A DNA stretch of 64,000 nucleotides, taken from NCBI RefSeq assembly GCF_014191305.1, contig NZ_JACHWJ010000003.1, forward strand, positions 310,001 through 374,000, written 5' to 3'. Under the pieces are notes generated by a model. It saw only the letters and a list, made by a program, of their open reading frames with translations, had not been told where the DNA came from and did not search any database. Below, piece by piece: positions 58,043 to 64,000 of the stretch (positions are counted from its first letter, which is position 1; the number at the start of each line of letters is the position of its first letter). The stretch comes from Pseudoclavibacter helvolus. Its GTDB lineage: Bacteria > Actinomycetota > Actinomycetes > Actinomycetales > Microbacteriaceae. Position numbers and translations under genes: made by a program.

Positions 58043-59305
58043 ATGGAGAAAATCAAGCTTGTAGACGTGGATGCGAAGCGGCGCTCGGGCCGCAAGAGAA
58101 CGGCCTGGATCGCCTCGGTCCTTCTCGCCGGAAGCCTCGCCCTGTCGGGATGCGCGGCCGTGGACAGCGCGGCGTCGGCTGCCACGACCGCCACCTCGGC
58201 GACCAGCTCGGCCGCCGCGACGGCGGAGAGTGTCACTGCCGACGCGTCGACGGGAACGACCGCGCAGACGATCGCCGACACGACCGCCGCAGCCGAGGCG
58301 TTCATGGCGACCCTCTCGGCCGAGCAGGTCGAGCAGCTCACCTACGCGTACGACGACGAGACGAAGTCGACGTCGTGGTCGAACTTCCCCGTCACATTTG
58401 TCGAGCGCGCCGGCCTCAACCTCTCCGACCTGACCGAGGTGCAGCAGGCCGCGGCCCTCAAGGTGCTCGAGGCGCTGCTCAGCGACGAGGGCTACGCGAC
58501 GGTCACGGGGATCATGAACGGCGACCAGTACCTCCTCGACAACAGCAGCAGCACGGAGGCCTCGCTCGGCCAGTACTACATCGCCTTCTTCGGCGACACC
58601 TCCGACTCGAGCGCGTGGGAGGTGCAGTTCGGCGGTCACCACCTCGGCATCAATGCGACGCTCGACGGAGCGTCCGACGCCATCACGTTCGCCCCGACCC
58701 ACCTCGGCGTGCAGCCCGCCGTCTACACCGACGAGAACGGCAACGAGGTGCAGCCCTTCTCTGCTCTCTACGAGAGCGCATTTGCGTTCTACGACAGCCT
58801 CACGGCCGAGCAGCAGGCCGAGCTGTACCAGGGTGAAGAGGTCGCGAGCATGGTCTGCGCGCCAGGATCGACCTGCGACTACCCGACCGGCACCGGGCTC
58901 GCGGGGTCAGAGCTGACGGACGAGCAGAAGCAGCTCCTGCTCGACGTCATCGCCAACTGGGTTGGGCTCGCCGACGAGGAGACCACGGCCAACGCGCTCG
59001 CCGAGATCGAGGCGACCCTCGACGACACGTACATCAACTGGTCCGGGTCGACCGTCTACGACATGACGCAGGGCGACGGCATCTACTTCCAGATTTCCGG
59101 CCCGAAGGCGTACGTCGAGTTCGCGAGCCAGCAGGGCTCCGCGGGGGCGGATGTGAGCGGCGTCACCACGAGCGGCTGGGGCCACGTCCACACCATCTAC
59201 CGCGACCCGACAAACGACTACGCGAACAGCGTCACGCAGGCGGCGGCGACCGGGATAGGCGGCGGGGGAGCACCGAGCGACGGCGGCACCCCGCCAAACG
59301 GCTAG
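58043..59305 (+). CDS. DUF3500-family lipoprotein
   Basis: A 420-aa exported protein. The signal peptide ends in a lipobox (LALSGC near residue 38) and is followed by a Thr/Ala/Ser-rich spacer. The folded part has SWSNFPVTFVERAGLNLSDL, FGGHHLGINATL, TFAPTHLGVQPAVYTDENG and the closing HVHTIYRDPTNDY, features of DUF3500. The many His and Trp in these motifs could suggest a metal site, but none is proved. ATG at 58043. The protein ends in a Gly/Ser/Pro tail. Confidence 0.8.
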   Translation: MEKIKLVDVDAKRRSGRKRTAWIASVLLAGSLALSGCAAVDSAASAATTATSATSSAAATAESVTADASTGTTAQTIADTTAAAEAFMATLSAEQVEQLTYAYDDETKSTSWSNFPVTFVERAGLNLSDLTEVQQAAALKVLEALLSDEGYATVTGIMNGDQYLLDNSSSTEASLGQYYIAFFGDTSDSSAWEVQFGGHHLGINATLDGASDAITFAPTHLGVQPAVYTDENGNEVQPFSALYESAFAFYDSLTAEQQAELYQGEEVASMVCAPGSTCDYPTGTGLAGSELTDEQKQLLLDVIANWVGLADEETTANALAEIEATLDDTYINWSGSTVYDMTQGDGIYFQISGPKAYVEFASQQGSAGADVSGVTTSGWGHVHTIYRDPTNDYANSVTQAAATGIGGGGAPSDGGTPPNG

Positions 59306-59320
59306 GCCAGAGCGGTGCTT

Positions 59321-59644
59321 CTAGGCCAGGCCCGCCGGTGACGTCATCTCGAAGTCGTCCGGGCTCGGCGAAACCAATCCGCCGGGGCTATTCGCCATGC
59401 GGAGGAGGCGCTCGATGACGCTCTGGTCGAGGTCGCTGGGCCGCGCGCCCTGATAGTTGAAGAGGACGGGTACGTTGGCGCTCATCCACACGGTGTCGCG
59501 GCCTCCGCCGGACATGGCGTCGTTGCGGCAGCTCAGCAGGAACGCCTCGCCTCGCTTGAACTTCAGTGCGACGACCGCTTCGAGGTGCGCGAGCACGCGG
59601 TCGTCGAACTCGGCCGGTGTGTTGTCGTAGATAAAGGTGCCCAT
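59321..59644 (-). CDS. DUF7882-type small protein
   Basis: A 107-aa soluble protein with the family pattern MGTFIYDNTPAEFDDRVLAHL, then RGEAFLLSC, GRDTVWMSANVPVLFNYQG and ERLLRMANSPGGL. Related proteins are common in Microbacteriaceae and have been labelled DNA-ligase-like in databases without evidence. ATG at 59644. Function unknown. Confidence 0.8.
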   Translation of the reverse strand: MGTFIYDNTPAEFDDRVLAHLEAVVALKFKRGEAFLLSCRNDAMSGGGRDTVWMSANVPVLFNYQGARPSDLDQSVIERLLRMANSPGGLVSPSPDDFEMTSPAGLA

Positions 59645-59759
59645 AGTTTGTCTGGCGCGGATGCGGTGAGCATTTCCGCGCCAGACGACGGTATTGAACA
59701 GAGCAGTTAGACCTGAATCTCTTGACTTCTCATGGAGATTTGTTTAGGTAAGTGCGTCA

Positions 59760-60143
59760 TCAGTAGCCGGGCAGCGCGACTTTCACCTGGTCGCCCTGGG
59801 TGCTGCACTCGAGGTAGAACGCCTCGGCGCCCGTGTAGGAGACAACCCAGTCACTGCCCTCCTGAGAGACCTCCGGCTCGAGGCTGCCGAAGATGCGGTC
59901 ATACGAGGTCAGCCCGGATTCGTCTCCTGGCACCGGCTCCGCGTACTGGTCCTTGATCGCCGCGACGCACTTACTGACCGCCTCTTCGCGAGTGAGGGCA
60001 AGCGTCGGCTCGATCGTGTACTCGGCGACGAGGGATGCCGACGGGGCGGGCTCGGAGTCGGCCGACGAGCATCCCGCGAGCCCGAGGGCTGCGAGCACGA
60101 GCCCCGCCGCAAGAATTGTCCGGCTCGTCGAGTTGATGCTCAT
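59760..60143 (-). CDS. Small lipoprotein of unknown function
   Basis: A 127-aa exported protein. The signal peptide ends LAALGLAGCSS, giving a lipobox Cys near residue 25. The rest (EEAVSKCVAAIKDQYAEPVPGDESG, then WVVSYTGAEAFYLECSTQGDQVKVALPGY) has two Cys that may form a disulphide. ATG at 60143 with GGGAG before it; the frame is open further upstream but without a ribosome site. No known domain was recognised. Confidence 0.75.
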   Translation of the reverse strand: MSINSTSRTILAAGLVLAALGLAGCSSADSEPAPSASLVAEYTIEPTLALTREEAVSKCVAAIKDQYAEPVPGDESGLTSYDRIFGSLEPEVSQEGSDWVVSYTGAEAFYLECSTQGDQVKVALPGY

Positions 60144-60289
60144 GGATGCTCCCTGTCCGTCCGCACCGTGCGGCGCCCTAATCGCAGTATGGGAATCACC
60201 GTATGGGCTTACAGCGCGCGCGGGGTGCCACGGACGGTAACGGTTGGGCACCGGCGGAGACAGCGCGGTCACGGCAGGTCACGGGCGGG

Positions 60290-60871
60290 TCACGAGCCCG
60301 GCGGAACCTCAACGCAGGGGATCGCCATGGTCGCCACGAAGGCGCCGTCAGAGTGCATGACCGGCGGCACCGTTTCGTCGAAGATCGCCGCCTCGCCCTC
60401 AGCGAGCTCGGTGTCGGCGAGGCGGAGGCGACCGCTGATGAGGTAGATGGCCCGAACGTCAGGGTCGAACTCGATGGGGTCGCTCACGAACACCCGGCCG
60501 AGGATGATGGGCTGCATCTCCGACTTGCGCGTCACCCGCAGCAGTCGGGTGCTCTTCGCGCGGCCGATGGAGCTGCGCAGCAGGAGCAGCGGCGTCGTCG
60601 ACTCGACCACGATCTGGTGATCGGCCCGCACCTTCTCCTGCCTGGTGCCATCCACGAGCCGAAGCTGCGGCCCGCTGATGCCGAGCCAGTGGTCGACCGT
60701 CCCCTCCGGTCGATGCAGCGACTTCACGTTGCGCTTCACGTCGACGAGGGAGAGGCTCCACCTCGGGTCGACCTCGTCGTCTGGGTCGCGCCAGATCTCG
60801 TGCACGCTCCCGGAGCGGAGGTCCGTGCCGAGTCGTTCCCGTGGCAGCGACTGCGGCGTGACGATCTTCAT
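60290..60871 (-). CDS. Cupin-like protein, possibly HutD/Ves-related
   Basis: A 193-aa soluble protein with a double beta-barrel look: SGSVHEIWRDPDDEVDPRWSLSLVDV, HWLGISGPQLRLVDG, then IILGRVFVSDP and YLISGRLRLADTELAEGEAAIFDE. The first half has a faint resemblance to HutD/Ves proteins, the second to a cupin with GRLRL then GEAAIFDE. No histidine metal triad is clear. ATG at 60871. It lies 143 bp downstream in sense of nothing else and near the ammonium transporter, without an operon link. Confidence 0.55.
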   Translation of the reverse strand: MKIVTPQSLPRERLGTDLRSGSVHEIWRDPDDEVDPRWSLSLVDVKRNVKSLHRPEGTVDHWLGISGPQLRLVDGTRQEKVRADHQIVVESTTPLLLLRSSIGRAKSTRLLRVTRKSEMQPIILGRVFVSDPIEFDPDVRAIYLISGRLRLADTELAEGEAAIFDETVPPVMHSDGAFVATMAIPCVEVPPGS

Positions 60872-61014
60872 CGAACGGCGTCCAATCTGCGTGAAGCTCA
60901 GTTGGTGGGGGTCAGCCGACCGGGGGAGAAATGGCCAGAAGGTGGCGGCCAGTCGGGAAACTGTGCCGCCACCTTCATGGTCAGTGAGCGGATGCTCGGT
61001 GTGCGGTGCGGATG

Positions 61015-62283
61015 CTAGACGCGGGCATCCTCGAGCACGTAGCCGGCTTCACCGTGCGAGACGGTGTCGAGTCCGGCGATCTCGTCCTCGTCCTTGACGC
61101 GGAAGCCGATCGTCTTGTGGATGACAAATCCGATGACGAGGGCACCGACGAACGAGTACGCCATGATCGCGAAGGCTGCGATGGCCTGCACGAGCAGCTG
61201 CGTGCCGTTCCCTCCGAGGAAGAGGCCGGTGCCGTTGGCGAAGAAGCCCAGGTAGAGGGTTCCGATGAGGCCGCCGACGAGGTGGATGCCCACGACGTCG
61301 AGCGAGTCGTCGAGGCCCAGCTTGAACTTAAGGTCGATCGCGATGGCGCAGACCGCACCGGCGATGACGCCGAGGAGGATCGCCCACACCGGGTCGAGCG
61401 AAGCGCAGGCGGGCGTGATGGCGACCAGGCCAGCGACGGCACCGGATGCGGCACCAACGGAGGTGGGCTTGCCGTCGCGGATCTTCTCGACGACGAGCCA
61501 GGCGAGGAGCGCCGCCGCTGGGGCCGCGATCGTGTTGACGACGGCGAGGGCTGCGACGCCGTCAGCTGCGAGCTCGGAGCCGGCGTTGAAGCCGAACCAG
61601 CCGAACCAGAGGAGGCCTGCGCCGAGGAGCACAAACGGCGGGTTGTGGGGGACATGCGCTCCCTTGCCGAAGCCGACGCGGCGGCCGAGGACAAGCGCGA
61701 GGGCAAGAGCGGCCGCACCGGCCGTGATGTGCACTGCCGTGCCACCGGCGAAGTCGATGACGCCGAGGCCGAACGTTTCCTGCAGCCCGTAGGTGGTCCA
61801 TCCGCCGTACGCGAAGGAGCCGTCTTCGGCGAGGCCGAAGTTGAAGACCCAGCTGGCGACGGGGAAGTAGACGACGGTCGCCCAGATGCCGGCGAAGATC
61901 ATCCACGAGCCGAACTTCGCGCGGTCGGCGATGGCGCCGGAGACCAGCGCGACGGTGATGATCGCGAAGGTCGCCTGGAAGGCGGCGAACGCGAGCGGCG
62001 GGTAGGCGGCGTCCTCAGGAACTTCGAGGAGGCTGGAGAGCCCCATCGCGGACGGGTCGATCGCGAACAGGGGGCTGAGGCCCTCGGCCGCCGGGAAGGC
62101 GATCGAGTAGCCGAAGAGCACCCACAGCACTCCGATCAGGCCGATCGCGCCGAAGCTCATCATCATCATGCTGATGACGCTCTTCGCTTTCACGAGGCCG
62201 CCGTAGAAGAAGGCGAGTCCTGGTGTCATCAGCAGCACGAGCGCCGCCGCGAAGAGGATGAATGCGGTATTTCCTTGATCCAT
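61015..62283 (-). CDS. amt: Ammonium transporter (Amt/MEP/Rh family)
   Basis: A 422-aa protein with 11 helices and an exported N-terminus. DQGNTAFILFAAALVLLMTPGLAFFYGGLVKAK is the family opening. The Asp of the recruitment site and the first pore His lie in VIDFAGGTAVHITAGAAAL, and the second pore His in VGIHLVGGLIGT. AGAGAGG precedes the ATG at 62283; an in-frame ATG at 62331 is less likely. A GlnR-like spaced motif lies at 62372-62409, so nitrogen limitation probably induces it. No GlnK gene follows. Confidence 0.93.
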   Translation of the reverse strand: MDQGNTAFILFAAALVLLMTPGLAFFYGGLVKAKSVISMMMMSFGAIGLIGVLWVLFGYSIAFPAAEGLSPLFAIDPSAMGLSSLLEVPEDAAYPPLAFAAFQATFAIITVALVSGAIADRAKFGSWMIFAGIWATVVYFPVASWVFNFGLAEDGSFAYGGWTTYGLQETFGLGVIDFAGGTAVHITAGAAALALALVLGRRVGFGKGAHVPHNPPFVLLGAGLLWFGWFGFNAGSELAADGVAALAVVNTIAAPAAALLAWLVVEKIRDGKPTSVGAASGAVAGLVAITPACASLDPVWAILLGVIAGAVCAIAIDLKFKLGLDDSLDVVGIHLVGGLIGTLYLGFFANGTGLFLGGNGTQLLVQAIAAFAIMAYSFVGALVIGFVIHKTIGFRVKDEDEIAGLDTVSHGEAGYVLEDARV

Positions 62284-62371
62284 CGTTGTAGACCTCTCTG
62301 CAAGGGACGCACGTGGGGCGTCGGGGTGCACTCAGCTTGCGCTCAGCCTGTTTCGCCTGCGCGGCGGTGGT

Positions 62372-62409
62372 GTTACGCGAACGAACGAAGTGTGTTGCGG
62401 TCGTGTTTC
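62372..62409. promoter_or_regulatory. Possible GlnR box upstream of amt
   Basis: On the + strand GTTAC-N6-GAACG-N6-GTTGC-N6-GTTTC has the exact 22-bp half-site spacing (5-6-5-6-5-6-5) of actinobacterial GlnR boxes. Base agreement with gTnAC-N6-GaAAC is partial. GlnR regulates amt genes in many actinobacteria. The site is about 90-125 bp upstream of the start. Confidence 0.4.
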
Positions 62410-62518
62410 CGCGGTGTCGCGGGAAGCGCACGCCTTGCCTTGCGGAATGTGACGCCCTGAGTAGCCCGGCGTAGTCCCCGTCTTACGGTTGCGGTCGGCG
62501 TCTGCCTACCATCCCCGC

Positions 62519-63370
62519 ATGAGCACCTCGGCTTCCCTCGTCCAAGACGCATCCGTCGACCGCGCCCAGTTCAACCGGGACTGGGAGGCGTGGCATGTCG
62601 AGCACGAGAAGCGGCGCACCGACGGCCACGGCTTCCTCGCAGTGACGAGCCTCAACTTCCTCTCGGAGGAGCCCCAGGCCATCGAAGGGATCCCTGGCAC
62701 CTGGTCGCTCGAGGACGGTCAGGCGATCGTCGACCTCGCCGATGGCGAGACGCTCGAGGCTGACGGGCTGCTCCTCCAGGGCCCTCGCCTGCACCGCTTC
62801 CCGTGCATCGCCGAGCGCGACGGCGTGAACGCGCGCGCAGGCAAGGTCCTCATCGAGATCGCTAAGCGCGGCGGCTTCACGATCGTGCGCCCGCGCGACC
62901 CCGACTACGACTACCTGGCCTCCTACTCGGGGACACCTACCTACCTGCCGAACCTGCGCTGGCGCGCGGAGGGCACCTTCGAGGCGTTCGATGAGCCGCG
63001 CGACGTCACGGTCGGCGCCGCCGTCGAGGGCCTCGAGCACGTCTACTCCTCTCCTGGCAAGGTGACCTTCGAGCTGCGGGGCGAGCAGTTCTCGCTCACG
63101 GCCTTCAACGGCCACGAGCCCGGCTCGCTCTTCGTGCTGTTCACGGATGCGACAAGCGGCCTCACGACGTACGCCGCGAACCGCTCCCTCGCCATCGCGG
63201 CACCGGATGCGGATGGTCGCGTCACGGTCGACTTCAACCGCGCCGTGAACCTCCCATGCGCGTACACGGTCTTCGCGACGTGCCCACTGCCGCCCGCCGA
63301 GAACCGCCTCCCGGTCGGCATCGAGGCCGGCGAGAAGACGCCACTCACGAAGGCGGGCGAGGCCGCGTGA
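62519..63370 (+). CDS. DUF1684-family protein
   Basis: A 283-aa soluble protein of the DUF1684 type. RDWEAWHVEHEKRRTDGHGFLAVTSLNFL is the N-terminal signature, TFELRGEQFSLTAF and GSLFVLFTDATSG the middle, and VTVDFNRAVNLPCAYTVFATCPLPPAENRLPVGIEAGEK the conserved end. Function is not known; in several genomes it is near flavin monooxygenases. Its stop overlaps the GTG of the next gene (GTGA), so they are coupled. Confidence 0.85.
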   Translation: MSTSASLVQDASVDRAQFNRDWEAWHVEHEKRRTDGHGFLAVTSLNFLSEEPQAIEGIPGTWSLEDGQAIVDLADGETLEADGLLLQGPRLHRFPCIAERDGVNARAGKVLIEIAKRGGFTIVRPRDPDYDYLASYSGTPTYLPNLRWRAEGTFEAFDEPRDVTVGAAVEGLEHVYSSPGKVTFELRGEQFSLTAFNGHEPGSLFVLFTDATSGLTTYAANRSLAIAAPDADGRVTVDFNRAVNLPCAYTVFATCPLPPAENRLPVGIEAGEKTPLTKAGEAA

Positions 63371-64000
63371 AGTTCCAAGTCCTCGACATCGTCCCGTACG
63401 TCGCCAACCCGGTCACGGGTGAGCAGCTGACGCCCTCGGAGCGCCTCCACGAGACCCTCGAGTTCGCGTTGCGGGCGGAGGAACTCGGCTTCGACGCCTT
63501 CTCCGTGGGCGAGCGCCACGCCGGCCGTTTCCTGTCGTCGTCGCCGAGCGTGCTGCTCGGGGCCATCGCCGCCCAGACCTCCACGATCCGCCTGCAGACG
63601 GGCGTGACCGTGCTGTCCATCCTCGACCCCGTGCGTGTCGCCGAGGACTTCGCGACGATCGACCAGCTCTCGCGAGGCCGCCTCGAGATCACGATCGGCA
63701 AGGGCAACGAGGTCGCCCAGTTCCCCCTCTTTGGTCTCGAGATCGACGACCAGTGGGAGCTCCTCGCCGAGAAGTACGCGCTCCTGCGGCAGCTCTGGCG
63801 CGAGACCGACCTCGACTGGCCAGGCAGCGAGTTCACGCGTCCCCTCACGAAGGTCACGACCCTGCCGCGGCCGTATGCCGGACCGCCCCGCGTGTGGCAC
63901 GGCTCGGCGACGACGCTCGCCTCAGCAGCCCTCGCGGCGAAGTGGGGCGACCCGCTCTTCTCGGCGAACGCCATCCAGCCCCTGCGCAACTACGAGGTGC
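63367..64000 (+). CDS. LLM-class (bacterial luciferase-like) flavin-dependent oxidoreductase, 3' end cut by window
   Basis: About 211 residues are visible of the 340-360 usual. VKFQVLDIVPYVANPVTGEQLT opens the protein, then EELGFDAFSVGERHAG, RLQTGVTVLSILDPVRVAEDFATIDQLSRGRLEITIG and the RVWHGSATTLASAALAAKWG flavin-side strand, all typical of the FMNH2-dependent luciferase-like monooxygenase family. It starts with a GTG at 63367 that overlaps the DUF1684 stop. Substrate is unknown. The two genes together may form an uncharacterised oxidation step. Confidence 0.88.
   Translation, partial: MKFQVLDIVPYVANPVTGEQLTPSERLHETLEFALRAEELGFDAFSVGERHAGRFLSSSPSVLLGAIAAQTSTIRLQTGVTVLSILDPVRVAEDFATIDQLSRGRLEITIGKGNEVAQFPLFGLEIDDQWELLAEKYALLRQLWRETDLDWPGSEFTRPLTKVTTLPRPYAGPPRVWHGSATTLASAALAAKWGDPLFSANAIQPLRNYEV

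Noticed and set aside
1-64000. tRNA, rRNA or replication origin
   Set aside because: No cloverleaf, rRNA core sequence or DnaA-box cluster was recognised on either strand by eye; a dedicated scan was not possible.

Overview
This is a GC-rich stretch of chromosome, almost certainly from a Gram-positive actinobacterium of the Microbacteriaceae. The evidence is strong G/C preference at third codon positions, frequent GTG and TTG starts, lipobox-type exported proteins, a DUF222-HNH (13E12-type) protein, two GPP34 proteins, and a small DUF7882-type protein that I know mainly from this family. No rRNA, tRNA or CRISPR array was seen. Genes are mostly short operons of metabolic and transport functions. 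Both edges cut through genes.

Layout. 0-4.3 kb: polyamine-type ABC importer genes (ATPase and lipoprotein) divergent from a GntR/FCD regulator and a soluble Cache-domain sensor. 4.3-8.4 kb: PadR regulator with membrane partner and a near-perfect operator palindrome, small membrane proteins, a VOC remnant, an SDR and an aldo/keto reductase. 8.4-9.8 kb: IS110-family insertion with a possible bridge RNA. 9.9-14.4 kb: nitrogen operon of type III glutamine synthetase plus three glutamate-synthase-like subunits (GlxBCD/MgsABC type). 14.8-20.4 kb: NadR-like ATPase, alditol oxidase, TetR plus YhgE/Pip membrane protein. 20.5-25.9 kb: GPP34 protein, XRE-cupin regulator, ferritin, CoA-type Nudix hydrolase, a deletion scar joining two broken genes, exonuclease III. 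25.9-29.4 kb: leaderless, self-regulated ABC exporter operon and a second GPP34 gene. 29.6-34.4 kb: large NAD-glutamate dehydrogenase broken by one frameshift and one in-frame stop. 34.5-43.2 kb: Gfo/Idh oxidoreductase, repeat-rich membrane protein, amino-acid ABC importer, MFS exporter, alpha/beta hydrolase. 43.4-46.0 kb: membrane protein, then a coupled acyltransferase-glycosyltransferase pair. 46.1-51.2 kb: copper/haem-type operon (membrane protein, CopC, PCuAC, DyP peroxidase, PepSY protein). 51.1-56.1 kb: Pyr_excise-like protein, DUF222-HNH protein, decamer repeats, Mn-catalase, APC permease. 56.3-57.0 kb: guanidine-III riboswitch with a paired SMR guanidinium exporter. 57.1-64 kb: lytic transglycosylase, DUF3500 lipoprotein, small exported proteins, ammonium transporter, DUF1684 protein and a luciferase-like monooxygenase.

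Three sets of small palindromic repeats sit between genes, each of nearly fixed size: family A (about 76 bp, seven copies), family B (64 bp, three copies) and family C (52 bp, two copies). Many lie between convergent genes. One family A copy lies inside the glycosyltransferase reading frame next to a 9-bp microsatellite. These repeats, the guanidine riboswitch module, the double-gene deletion scar, the doubly broken dehydrogenase and the IS110 element are the most notable features.

A nitrogen theme links several genes: the ammonium transporter, the glutamine synthetase/glutamate-synthase operon, the amino-acid importer, the broken glutamate dehydrogenase and the guanidinium exporter. GlnR-like spaced motifs precede amt and, less clearly, glnT.
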